Shown here one piece after another: positions 56,004 through 64,000 of a stretch of 64,000 nt of DNA (its first letter is position 1; each line of letters opens with the position of its first letter). Origin of the DNA: Sporosarcina pasteurii (GTDB lineage: Bacteria > Bacillota > Bacilli > Bacillales_A > Planococcaceae); the NCBI RefSeq assembly GCF_041295575.1, contig NZ_CP160452.1, positions 744,001-808,000 on the forward strand, given 5' to 3'. Both the position numbers and the translations under genes were made by a program. The notes under the pieces are model-generated. The model saw nothing but the letters and a program-made list of their open reading frames with translations. It did not search any database and was not told the origin of the DNA.

Positions 56004-57110
56004 TTAGGCTTTATAATTGTATAAAGGTTTAATAATTTCTACAATTTCTACAGAATCACCAATGTGACGGATGATATCTTCCATCTTCTTATAAGCGAAA
56101 GGGGATTCATCGATGGTTGATTTTGTCACAGAAGTACTCCAGACATCTTGCATGGCATCTTCAAATTCCGCAAGCTTTACATGTCTTCTTGCTTGCGTAC
56201 GGCTCATCGTTCGACCTGCACCGTGAGGACCAGAGAAATTCCAATCAGGGTTTCCTTTTCCGCGACAAATGAGGGAACCATCACGCATATTCATCGGAAT
56301 GATCACGATTTCATCTTTCTGAGCAGAAATTGCACCTTTTCTTAAAATCATATTGTCCAAGTCAACGTAGTTGTGAATCGTGTCAAATGTATTGATATCA
56401 TTCCATCCCATGCCCCTCATAATTACTTCTGCCATCGTTTGCCGATTAACAGCAGCATACTGCTGGGCAATTCCAACATCGTGTAAATAATCTTGCATTT
56501 GCTCGCCTTCTAAATAGGCGGTATTCCTATCCAAATTTTCACGGTCTGGTCGCGAATCTAATTGCTGAATCGCTAACTCTTGATAATGGTCCGAAATTTG
56601 TTTTCCAGGATTACGACTTCCTGAATGAATCACGAGATAAATCTTGCCTTTAGAATCTTCATTTATCTCAATGAAGTGGTTTCCGCCGCCTAGCGTACCA
56701 ACACTATTTCTCGCTCTTCCTTCATTAATAGGCGCAAGAATTTCAGTGAAGGGTATCTGGTTAGCATTGCGATGAGCCTTTCTACGAATCTTCATGCCGC
56801 TTGGCACATTTCTGCGAATGACTTGATCGAGTTTATGAAAATCGATATCTTTTTTCTTAACGTCAATATTCACGCATATCATTCCACAGCCTAAATCAAC
56901 ACCGACAAAGTTAGGGACTATTTTGTCTGTAATTGTCATAGTCGTCCCAACGGTGCACCCTTTACCGGCATGTAAATCAGGCATCATTCGAATTTTAGAG
57001 TCTTGGAGAAATTCAAGATTACATAAATCGTATACTTGCTGTTTTGCAGTATCCTCAATCACATCTGTAAATACAATTGCTTCATTATAACGACCTTTAA
57101 TTTCTATCAA
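56004..57110 (-). CDS. RtcB-family RNA ligase
   Basis: Joins RNA 2',3'-cyclic phosphate or 3'-phosphate ends to 5'-OH ends using GTP and Mn2+. 368 residues, the short RtcB2/3 class. Metal ligands are in VGVDLGCGM, GTLGGGNHFIE and VIHSGSRN. The guanylylated His is in NFSGPHGAGRTMSR. The start lies 15 bp after a GNAT gene, so the two are probably cotranscribed. No Archease gene is adjacent. The RNA substrate is unknown. Confidence 0.92.
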   Translation of the reverse strand: MIEIKGRYNEAIVFTDVIEDTAKQQVYDLCNLEFLQDSKIRMMPDLHAGKGCTVGTTMTITDKIVPNFVGVDLGCGMICVNIDVKKKDIDFHKLDQVIRRNVPSGMKIRRKAHRNANQIPFTEILAPINEGRARNSVGTLGGGNHFIEINEDSKGKIYLVIHSGSRNPGKQISDHYQELAIQQLDSRPDRENLDRNTAYLEGEQMQDYLHDVGIAQQYAAVNRQTMAEVIMRGMGWNDINTFDTIHNYVDLDNMILRKGAISAQKDEIVIIPMNMRDGSLICRGKGNPDWNFSGPHGAGRTMSRTQARRHVKLAEFEDAMQDVWSTSVTKSTIDESPFAYKKMEDIIRHIGDSVEIVEIIKPLYNYKA

Positions 57111-57125
57111 AATTCATGCTCCTTT

Positions 57126-57638
57126 TTAAATTGTTCTCTTATACCATAAAGAGATATCATTCTTATCTAATGCCGCATACGATTGGCTTTCGTATTGAAG
57201 TATAAATCCTCGTGCTTCGTAAAAAGGAATCCCGTATTCATTCCCTTTTGCGACCGCCACCCATTGTTCTTCAGCTCCATAGTTATATTTTTGAATTTTG
57301 GTAAAGTGATTGAGCAGACGCGTGCCAACCCCTTTACCGCGCTCCTCAGGATGTAAGTACAACACATAGACCTCTCCATCTGTTTCATCCCTCATCCCAC
57401 CGCCAATCACACCAATAATATTACCTTTTTCTTCAGCGACGATGTAGCCGTGCCATTTGGCGTTAATGCACGCAATCTCTTCGGAAAGTCTATCCAAATT
57501 GTAATATCGATGGATGATTGTCTGGATATTCGATTCAGAAAATATATTTTTGTATGTAAACTGCTGACTTGTAATAAGAACGTCTTGTACATTGTGGATA
57601 TCTTTTTTAGTAGCTTGACGAATGACAAGAGCATCCAA
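57126..57638 (-). CDS. GNAT-family N-acetyltransferase
   Basis: 170 residues. The acetyl-CoA motif is in VLYLHPEERGKGVGTRLLNHF (Q/RxxGxG/A form RGKGVG). The TTG at 57638 with GAGGTG 6 nt upstream is preferred to the GTG at 57647, which lies in that site. It is followed by rtcB. Substrate unknown. Confidence 0.85.
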   Translation of the reverse strand: MDALVIRQATKKDIHNVQDVLITSQQFTYKNIFSESNIQTIIHRYYNLDRLSEEIACINAKWHGYIVAEEKGNIIGVIGGGMRDETDGEVYVLYLHPEERGKGVGTRLLNHFTKIQKYNYGAEEQWVAVAKGNEYGIPFYEARGFILQYESQSYAALDKNDISLWYKRTI

Positions 57639-57873
57639 AATAAGCACCTCGTTTGTAATAATATGGCATCAATTTGTTATCCAATCGAATTTTATTTGTC
57701 ACTTATCTGTAATGTTCAACAGATAAGCTAGTGATAGTTTAGCGCAGTTCTCATAGGCAAACGATTAACATTGGTCGTCAATAAAAACTCTAGTGCACAA
57801 TGACTAGGACCAAGTTTGTTAATGCTAAGTACTCTAAATTGCCAAGCGCACTAAAGAATAAGGGGATGAGAAG

Positions 57874-58404
57874 TTGAAAAAAATTAGTATTGCATTTTTA
57901 GTTAGTCTTTGTGTATTTGGATTTGGCATGAAGGAGAGCCTTGCTTCATCGCCGACATATAATGTGAAATCAGGAGATAACTTATATCGTATTTCCTTAC
58001 TCTATAACACTAGTGTATCAAACTTAAAAACTTGGAACAATTTAAGAAGTGATTTAATCTTTCCAAATCAAAAACTAATCGTTGGAAGCCAAGAAAAGTC
58101 TTCCAAGCAAGTGAAGAGTGAATTTACGATGAAATCAACAGCCTATACAGCTTATTGTAATGGATGCATTGGCATTACGAAAACAGGAATTGACCTGCGA
58201 AAAAATCCAAATCAAAAAGTTATCGCGGTTGATCCGAAAGTGATTCCACTTGGCACGAAGGGCTTTGTTGAAGGTTATGGATATGCGGTTGCTGGAGATA
58301 TTGGGAGCGCAATAAAAGGAAATACAATCGATGTATTTTTCCCAACGAGAAGAGAAGCTTTGGAGTGGGGACGTAAAGAAGTGAAAGTACAAGTATTAGA
58401 TTGA
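57874..58404 (+). CDS. Secreted LysM and 3D-domain cell-wall protein (YocH-like)
   Basis: 176 residues. A signal peptide (about 1-25, cleavage after SLASS or near) is followed by one LysM domain (YNVKSGDNLYRISLLYN...NQKLIV, about 30-72). The 3D domain (about 85-176) has three conserved Asp: AVDPKVIPLGT, AVAGDIGSAIKG and IDVFFP. Such proteins bind peptidoglycan and act as lytic transglycosylase-like enzymes. A half-good WalR-type direct repeat TGTCAC-N5-TGTAAT lies at 57697-57713. AGGGGATGAG precedes the TTG start. Confidence 0.9.
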   Translation: MKKISIAFLVSLCVFGFGMKESLASSPTYNVKSGDNLYRISLLYNTSVSNLKTWNNLRSDLIFPNQKLIVGSQEKSSKQVKSEFTMKSTAYTAYCNGCIGITKTGIDLRKNPNQKVIAVDPKVIPLGTKGFVEGYGYAVAGDIGSAIKGNTIDVFFPTRREALEWGRKEVKVQVLD

Positions 58405-58415
58405 ATGTATAAACT

Positions 58416-58448
58416 ACCTGCTAATCTTCATGATTGGCGGGTTTTTTA
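58416..58448 (+). terminator. Terminator of the LysM-3D gene
   Basis: ACCTGCTAATC pairs with GATTGGCGGGT (with G-T pairs), followed by TTTTT. Confidence 0.82.
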
Positions 58449-58641
58449 TTACGTTTTTGAATCGATTTAAGGGAGGTGTTGTATAAGGGGAGTGACTAAA
58501 GTCCGTATATGTTGAAAAAATAGAGGGACTAAAATTAAAAATGTAACAAAAATATGATTTCATTCCCGTAATCGAAATGTTACAATAATTAGAAGCTAGA
58601 AATCTAGAGTGATGTTATTTGACATGAGAGTGGGGGAACAG

Positions 58642-59187
58642 ATGGATAATCGAAGGAAAGTTATGATAGCGTTTTTAATTATCGGGATTCCTTTGTTCAT
58701 TTGGATTCAATTTTTTGAAGTGCCAAGCAAAGTGAAAATTGGGGAAGAGAAATTACAGCAAGATTCTACCACACATGAATTTGAAAAGGTGACCCAATAT
58801 GAATCACCGTATATGGGGGATGCATCGAATGTCATCAATTTATTGAATGAATTACCACTCAATCAATATAAAGGCAAGATAGAACTAGATCCAGATACAT
58901 TATCTCTTCTAGTGAATTATGATATTCACTCAACAGAAATTGAGCACCAAGCAAAACAAGGTGTGATATATAATTCTACAGCAATGTTTGCGCTTATTGA
59001 AAACATTCAACAAATCAATATGAAGTTTAAAGATAAAACGTATAGTGTTTCAAGAGACCGTGTGGAAAAGTGGTTCGGGACTACTTTAGTAGATTTTAAG
59101 GACCCTAAGGTATTTAAAGAGAAGGTACAAAATCCGTTGAATGAAGACTTCTCAGCATGGTTTGATGCCTATACGGAAGAGGAGTGA
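58642..59187 (+). CDS. Membrane-anchored protein with DUF4825-like domain
   Basis: 181 residues: one N-terminal membrane anchor (VMIAFLIIGIPLFIWIQFF), then an extracytoplasmic domain with YMGDASNVINLLNELPLNQY, which resembles the DUF4825 core. The ATG at 58642 follows GTGGGGGAAC. The stop overlaps the GTG of the next gene. Function unknown. Confidence 0.75.
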   Translation: MDNRRKVMIAFLIIGIPLFIWIQFFEVPSKVKIGEEKLQQDSTTHEFEKVTQYESPYMGDASNVINLLNELPLNQYKGKIELDPDTLSLLVNYDIHSTEIEHQAKQGVIYNSTAMFALIENIQQINMKFKDKTYSVSRDRVEKWFGTTLVDFKDPKVFKEKVQNPLNEDFSAWFDAYTEEE

Positions 59188-59915
59188 GAATAATAGAAAT
59201 TGTTATTGTAACAGGCGCATCGAAGGGAATCGGTTTATCGTTATTAAAACAATTACAGGAAAAAGAGAAGAAAGTAATTGGCTTAGCGAGGTCAAGGCCG
59301 AGTGAAGCAAAGCATTTTGTAACGGTCGACCTTGCAGAAACCGAAAAGTTAGATGGGATTTTATCAGCGGTTATTCATGAGCATATTGCGGAAGCCACAT
59401 CGTTTACGCTAATTAATAATGCTGGAACTGTAGAACCAATTGGATTAATTGGAACAGTAGAAAGCGCAAAAGTGTCAAATGCTTTATCCATTAATTTAAC
59501 TGCACCTATGATTTTATGTAATACCTTTATTCGAGAATTAGAAGCATTTAGTGGATCCAAAAAGATCATGAATATTTCTTCGGGTGCTGGTCGGAAACCG
59601 TATGAAGGATGGGGATCTTATTGTACGTCAAAGGCGGGGCTCGATCATTTTTCCCGTATTATAGCTGTCGAGCAAGAGCGTGCGTCTAATCCTGTTGAAG
59701 TCGTGTCTATCGCACCGGGGATTATTGATACAGGTATGCAAGAGACGATTCGACATAGCAGTGAGGCATCATTTCCGTTACTAAATAGGTTTGTTGAATA
59801 TAAAGAGCATGGGTTGTTAAGTAGTGCGGAGGAAACAGCGCATAACTTAATCAGCTTTTTGGAAACAGCTGATTTTAAGACAGCTGGACCAATAGCGGAT
59901 ATTCGACATTTATAA
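59184..59915 (+). CDS. Short-chain dehydrogenase/reductase
   Basis: 243 residues of the SDR family, sepiapterin-reductase-like. NADP motif TGASKGIGLSL, NNAG, catalytic Ser in MNISSGAG and YxxxK as YCTSKAG. The GTG start overlaps the previous stop (GTGA) with GAAGAGGA just upstream; the exact start is uncertain. Substrate unknown. Confidence 0.87.
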   Translation: MRIIEIVIVTGASKGIGLSLLKQLQEKEKKVIGLARSRPSEAKHFVTVDLAETEKLDGILSAVIHEHIAEATSFTLINNAGTVEPIGLIGTVESAKVSNALSINLTAPMILCNTFIRELEAFSGSKKIMNISSGAGRKPYEGWGSYCTSKAGLDHFSRIIAVEQERASNPVEVVSIAPGIIDTGMQETIRHSSEASFPLLNRFVEYKEHGLLSSAEETAHNLISFLETADFKTAGPIADIRHL

Positions 59916-59921
59916 GAGAAG

Positions 59922-59963
59922 AAACGAGTCTTTCCGATATTTAATCTGGAAGACTCGTTTTTA
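59922..59963. terminator. Bidirectional terminator between SDR and mnmM genes
   Basis: AAACGAGTCTTTCC pairs with GGAAGACTCGTTT (one bulge), followed by TT. Confidence 0.85.
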
Positions 59964-59970
59964 TTAACAG

Positions 59971-60570
59971 TTATCCTTCAATCATTCTTGGTTCATCAAA
60001 ATCACGTAATTTTTCAATCGCCAATAAAAACGGCGGCTTATTTAGTTGATTAAGCAATTCGTATTTTGCGACGTGAACATCTACCTGATGAAGTTTTGTG
60101 ACATATTGAAGGAGTGCCTCTCGTTCTTCTTTTCCACCTTCGTGTCCATCGTAAACAGCAATTGTAATCATCCCGTCCTTTTTCAAAAGACCGAGTAATT
60201 TATGAATCGCTTCGATTGTAGTATCAGGTTTTGTGATGATAGATAAATCATCACTATATGGCAAGTAGCCTAAGTTAAACATCGCACCACCAATCGGGGC
60301 TTGTACATATTTATCAACGTGCGCATGACTATCCAAAACAAGTGTCACGCGTTCAGTTAGCGCTTGTAAACGTTCCGCTGTCGAATCAAGTGCTTGCTGT
60401 TGAATGTCAAAGGCAAATACATGACCTTCTTCGCCTACATGCTCAGCTAAAAATTTAGTGTCGTTTCCATTTCCTGCTGTTGCATCGACAACGACTTCGC
60501 CTTGCAACACAGTTTGTTCAATCAGCCTTTTTGAAAGCGGTAGAACACGGGGAAGAATAATTTGACTCAA
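59971..60570 (-). CDS. mnmM: tRNA-uridine wobble methyltransferase MnmM (YtqB)
   Basis: SAM-dependent methyltransferase, 199 residues. VVDATAGNGNDTKFLAEHVG is the SAM-binding glycine loop and MFNLGYLPYSDD the catalytic-region motif of the YtqB family. In B. subtilis MnmM finishes the 5-methylaminomethyl-2-thiouridine modification of tRNA. It overlaps ytqA by 4 nt, the same pairing as in Bacillus. Confidence 0.9.
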   Translation of the reverse strand: MSQIILPRVLPLSKRLIEQTVLQGEVVVDATAGNGNDTKFLAEHVGEEGHVFAFDIQQQALDSTAERLQALTERVTLVLDSHAHVDKYVQAPIGGAMFNLGYLPYSDDLSIITKPDTTIEAIHKLLGLLKKDGMITIAVYDGHEGGKEEREALLQYVTKLHQVDVHVAKYELLNQLNKPPFLLAIEKLRDFDEPRMIEG

Positions 60571-61526
60571 GTTGTCTCAACTACTTTCTCGTAATACTTT
60601 CCTTGCCAACTGTTACGGCGTTTTAATTCTTTGTCGATGCCGTTCAATACTTCCCACTTTGTAACGCTCCACATCGGGCCAATCATTAATTCGATTGGGC
60701 CATCTCCTGTAATTCGGTGGATAATCATATGAGGCGGCAAAATTTCTAGTTGGTCGACGACGAGGCTGATGTACTCATCCTTATCTAAAAAGCGTAGTTT
60801 TCCTTTTTCATATTGTTTAACCATTGGTGTACCTTTTAGTAAATGTAGGAGATGGATTTTAATACCTTGTACGTCTAGCTTTGCAACCTCACGTGCGGTT
60901 TCCATCATCATGTCATAATCTTCCCCGGGCATCCCGTTAATAATGTGTGTGCAGACACGAATATTGTGCTTGCGAAGTTTATTAACACCTTCTACATAGG
61001 TTGCATAATCATGGGCTCGATTAACAAGTTGGGCCGTTTTTTCATGGACTGTTTGAAGACCTAGCTCCACCCATAAATAAGTTCGCTCGTTTAATTCGGC
61101 TAAATACTCAACAACATCATCAGGCAAACAATCTGGACGCGTTGCAATAGAAAGTCCGATAACGCCTTCTTGAGCTAGGGCGGCCTCGAACTTTTCTTTT
61201 AAAACATGTAACGGGGCATGAGTATTTGTATAAGCTTGGAAATAGGCCATTGGTTTACCATCTTTCCATTTACGGTGCATCTTCGCTTTAATCTCAGCAA
61301 ATTGCACGTCAATTGGGTCGACCCGATCTCCAGCGAAATCCCCGGAGCCGGCTACACTGCAAAATGTACAGCCCCCGTACGCTATGGTGCCATCACGATT
61401 GGGGCAATCGAACCCAGCATCCAGGGCGACTTTAAATACTTTAAAACCAAATTGATCTTTTAAATGACGTGACCATGTATAGTATCGTTTTCCTTCTGTC
61501 GGAAAAGGGAAATTATTATTATCCAC
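60567..61526 (-). CDS. ytqA: TIGR01212-family radical SAM protein (YtqA)
   Basis: 319-residue radical SAM enzyme of the Elp3-related YhcC/YtqA group. The cluster region is CPNRDGTIAYGGCTFC, with the wide first spacing typical of this family. LWVELGLQTVHEKT and HIINGMPGEDYDMM follow in the barrel. The GTG at 61526 follows GAGGAG 8 nt upstream; the frame opens at 61559. Its role is unknown; coupling to mnmM suggests tRNA modification. Confidence 0.9.
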   Translation of the reverse strand: MDNNNFPFPTEGKRYYTWSRHLKDQFGFKVFKVALDAGFDCPNRDGTIAYGGCTFCSVAGSGDFAGDRVDPIDVQFAEIKAKMHRKWKDGKPMAYFQAYTNTHAPLHVLKEKFEAALAQEGVIGLSIATRPDCLPDDVVEYLAELNERTYLWVELGLQTVHEKTAQLVNRAHDYATYVEGVNKLRKHNIRVCTHIINGMPGEDYDMMMETAREVAKLDVQGIKIHLLHLLKGTPMVKQYEKGKLRFLDKDEYISLVVDQLEILPPHMIIHRITGDGPIELMIGPMWSVTKWEVLNGIDKELKRRNSWQGKYYEKVVETT

Positions 61527-61665
61527 TTTCTTCACTCCTCTACCATCAAAGTATAGCATGTTTGAGGATTAAATTACGATTGCGAACCAATGTAAATAGT
61601 GCTTGTTCATTTGGCAAGTTAAGATTAAAATTTATATATTATATGATTGCAAAAGGGGGATGAAA

Positions 61666-62850
61666 ATGCCAAGAGCAGTTTGGCTTCTAGTGATAGGAAT
61701 GCTCGTTAATGTTACGGGAAATTCATTTCTGTGGCCTTTAAACACAATATATATTCATGATTATTTAGGGAAATCGCTCACTGTAGCCGGATTTGTTCTT
61801 ATGGCTAACCAAGGAGCAGGAGTTATTGGAAATTTACTGGGTGGTTTTTTGTTCGACCGTATTGGCGCCTATAAATCCATTTTAGGGGGCATTGGTCTAT
61901 CTATACTAGCCTTAATTTGTCTTGTTTTTTGGAATGATTGGCCAACTTATGTTTGGTTGTTAATGGTATTAGGATTTAGCGGCGGAATCATTTTTCCGAG
62001 TATGTATGCGATGATCGGTTCCGTATGGCCTGATGGTGGGCGAAAAGCGTTTAATACATTGTATTTATCACAAAATGTTGGTGTTGCCATCGGACCTTCT
62101 TTGGCAGGGCTTGTCGCTTCTATTAATATTCATTATATCTTTACAGCGAACTTGTTTTTCTACGCGATTTTCTTTTTTATTGCTTTCTTCGGTTATAAAA
62201 ATATGGAAACAGCACCGGAATTACATACGAATGTACTAAAAGAACAGGAAAAAATTACGGACAAAGCACCATTCTATGCGTTGCTTATTATTACAGGCGG
62301 ATATTTACTTACTTGGATTATTTATTCGCAGTGGTCAACAACAATATCGACATTTGCTTTAGATCTTGGCGTCTCATTAAGACAATATAGTTTAATTTGG
62401 ACGATAAATGGATTACTCATTGTTCTAGGACAACCGCTGATTAGGCCAATTATTAAACGATTGGAACACAAAATTAAAACACAGATGTTAATCGGAATTT
62501 TTATCTTTATTATCTCATTTACAGTCGTTGCATATGCTGGATCATTTAAAATGTTTGTGGCTGCGATGGTGATTGTTACGTTTGGTGAAATGTTAATCTG
62601 GCCTGCAATTCCAACGATTGCAAATCAGTTAGCACCACGGGGCAGGGAAGGTTTTTACCAAGGAATCGTGAACTCAACCGCGACAATTGGCCGTATGATT
62701 GGACCTGTAGCTGGTGGGATTTTAGTCGACCTATACGACATGCGGGTAATGATTTTCATTCTTATAACGTTAATGAGTTTGGCGATTATTACAACGCTTG
62801 TATATGATAGGCCCATTAAGAAGGCGGGGTACTCATTGAAAAGTGAATGA
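61666..62850 (+). CDS. MFS transporter (MdtG/YttB-like)
   Basis: 394 residues with twelve predicted spans. The N-terminal WLLVIGMLVNVTGNSFLWPLNTIYIHDYLG and the loop GGFLFDRIGAYKSI are typical of YttB/multidrug exporters. AAAGGGGG precedes the ATG at 61666. Substrate unknown. Confidence 0.85.
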   Translation: MPRAVWLLVIGMLVNVTGNSFLWPLNTIYIHDYLGKSLTVAGFVLMANQGAGVIGNLLGGFLFDRIGAYKSILGGIGLSILALICLVFWNDWPTYVWLLMVLGFSGGIIFPSMYAMIGSVWPDGGRKAFNTLYLSQNVGVAIGPSLAGLVASINIHYIFTANLFFYAIFFFIAFFGYKNMETAPELHTNVLKEQEKITDKAPFYALLIITGGYLLTWIIYSQWSTTISTFALDLGVSLRQYSLIWTINGLLIVLGQPLIRPIIKRLEHKIKTQMLIGIFIFIISFTVVAYAGSFKMFVAAMVIVTFGEMLIWPAIPTIANQLAPRGREGFYQGIVNSTATIGRMIGPVAGGILVDLYDMRVMIFILITLMSLAIITTLVYDRPIKKAGYSLKSE

Positions 62851-62955
62851 GTATTCCTCTGTAATTATTGGTCATTTCCTATTGTTTGATTGCAAGATTG
62901 AGATAATTTTGATTTAATGAAAGGGAGAGGGTTAATTTTTAAAGGGGGAAGAAGC

Positions 62956-63642
62956 ATGAAACCTATTTATAGTTCAGCTAAGGAAGCGGTTGCTAATATA
63001 CAAGATGGTGCGACACTTATGGTTGGTGGGTTTGGACTCGTAGGAATCCCAGAACAACTAATCTTAGCGCTAGTCGAAAAAGGGGTAAAAGACTTAACCA
63101 TTATTTCGAATAACTGTGGTGTTGACGAGTGGGGACTTGGTCTATTACTTAAAAATAAACAAATTAAAAAAATGATTGGTTCATACGTTGGAGAAAATAA
63201 GGAATTTGAACGTCAAGTGCTTTCTGGGGAAATCGAAGTAGAGTTGACGCCGCAAGGAACGCTCGCGGAGAAAATCCGTGCGGGTGGCGCGGGCATTCCT
63301 GCATTTTTCACGCCAGCTGGTGTTGGGACAACGGTTGCGGAAGGGAAAGAAGTACGAGAGTTTGACGGAAGAGAGTATGTGTTAGAGGAAGCTCTACATG
63401 CGGATTTCTCTCTAGTGAAAGCGGAAATAGCCGATAAATTTGGTAATTTAATTTACAATAAAACGGCGCAAAACTTCAATCCGATGATGGCAGCTGCGGG
63501 GAAAGTAACAATTGCAGAAGTAGAAGAAATTGTTGAAACGGGTGATTTGGACCCTGCAACAATTCATACGCCAAGCATTTATGTACAAGGGCTTTTACAG
63601 GCAAAGGCAGAAAAACGTATCGAACGTCTTACGACACAATAA
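62956..63642 (+). CDS. scoA: 3-oxoacid CoA-transferase subunit A
   Basis: 228 residues. [13 protein letters not shown] near the N-terminus is the CoA-binding loop; [30 protein letters not shown] is characteristic of the SCOT alpha subunit. It transfers CoA between succinyl-CoA and acetoacetate. The ATG at 62956 follows AAAGGGGGAAG. It is followed 24 nt later by the beta subunit. The pair would feed ketone bodies or fatty-acid products into central metabolism. Confidence 0.93.
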   Translation: MKPIYSSAKEAVANIQDGATLMVGGFGLVGIPEQLILALVEKGVKDLTIISNNCGVDEWGLGLLLKNKQIKKMIGSYVGENKEFERQVLSGEIEVELTPQGTLAEKIRAGGAGIPAFFTPAGVGTTVAEGKEVREFDGREYVLEEALHADFSLVKAEIADKFGNLIYNKTAQNFNPMMAAAGKVTIAEVEEIVETGDLDPATIHTPSIYVQGLLQAKAEKRIERLTTQ

Positions 63643-63666
63643 GTGAGGGGAAGGGGATTGGAAAGT

Positions 63667-64000
63667 ATGGGGAAAGTGAATTATCGAGAGCGTATTGCGA
63701 AGCGGGCAGAAAAAGAAATTGCAGATGGCGATTATGTTAACCTTGGAATCGGTATGCCAACGCTTGTTGCCAACTTTATTTCTGAGGATAAAACAGTCGT
63801 TCTACAATCTGAAAACGGCCTGTTAGGGATTGGACCTTATCCAACGGAAGAAACTGTTGATCCAGATTTAATTAATGCAGGAAAAGAAACGGTTACTGCA
63901 ATTCCAGGATCTGCTTATTTTACAAGTGCAGAATCATTTGGTATGATTCGCGGCGGACATATTGACGTGGCGATTTTAGGTGGAATGGAAGTTTCTGAAA
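63667..64000 (+). CDS. scoB: 3-oxoacid CoA-transferase subunit B, 3' part cut by window edge
   Basis: The frame [20 protein letters not shown] is open to the window end (111 codons). [11 protein letters not shown] and the catalytic Glu in [13 protein letters not shown] identify the SCOT beta subunit. A TTG at 63658 is an alternative start. It is the second gene of the scoAB operon. Confidence 0.92.
   Translation, partial: MGKVNYRERIAKRAEKEIADGDYVNLGIGMPTLVANFISEDKTVVLQSENGLLGIGPYPTEETVDPDLINAGKETVTAIPGSAYFTSAESFGMIRGGHIDVAILGGMEVSE

Overview
The window is low-GC, Gram-positive chromosomal DNA with strong AGGAGG-type ribosome binding sites and many intrinsic terminators. A short sda gene (checkpoint inhibitor of the sporulation kinases) next to DnaA boxes, a ptsH-ptsI pair, a Ku/LigD pair and a ytqA-mnmM pair point to an endospore-forming member of Bacillales, most like Planococcaceae (Sporosarcina/Lysinibacillus type). 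The genus is an inference. I saw no rRNA, tRNA, CRISPR array or prophage.

Left part (1-11.6 kb): a partial rpoN (sigma-54), an M24 peptidase, a PAS/AAA+/HTH sigma-54 activator, and two textbook -24/-12 promoters carried on a tandem duplication. Downstream lies a six-gene module: a TrxR-like ferredoxin-NADP reductase, a 4Fe-4S ferredoxin, a CntA/YeaW-like Rieske oxygenase, an aldehyde dehydrogenase, a D-malate/tartrate dehydrogenase-like enzyme and a BCCT transporter. Read together, this is a candidate sigma-54-controlled route from L-carnitine to trimethylamine and pyruvate. The usual CntB reductase is replaced by a separate ferredoxin and flavoprotein. This is the most interesting system in the window.

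Middle-left (11.6-25.4 kb): divergent Ku and LigD genes of non-homologous end joining, where the Ku gene carries an in-frame TGA at codon 5; AbgT transporter, OsmC, VanZ; ptsHI behind a candidate cre site; HAD phosphatase; a compact foldable element; sda with a DnaA-box cluster; a zinc-ribbon membrane protein; M20 peptidase; SulP transporter.

Middle (25.7-42.8 kb): a brnQ gene broken by an in-frame TAA, ACT-domain malic enzyme, a complete IS3-family element with a 3-bp target duplication, a fatty-acid oxidation operon (acyl-CoA ligase, thiolase, acyl-CoA dehydrogenase), YitT, a histidine phosphatase, a nitroreductase, two MFS transporters, a dual-specificity-type phosphatase, Sir2, a DUF3298 protein, YkvA, and a SAM hydrolase-family gene behind a T-box leader with a probable Met (AUG) specifier.

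Right part (43-64 kb): SwrC-type RND exporter divergent from a TetR regulator with three operator-like repeats; sbcDC; intact brnQ; CstA-family transporter; GntR regulator; RtcB ligase with a GNAT gene; LysM-3D cell-wall protein; DUF4825-like protein; SDR; mnmM/ytqA; MFS; and a scoAB CoA-transferase pair, cut at the window end.

Lifestyle inference: a heterotroph using amino acids, fatty acids and quaternary amines as carbon sources, with PTS control retained.
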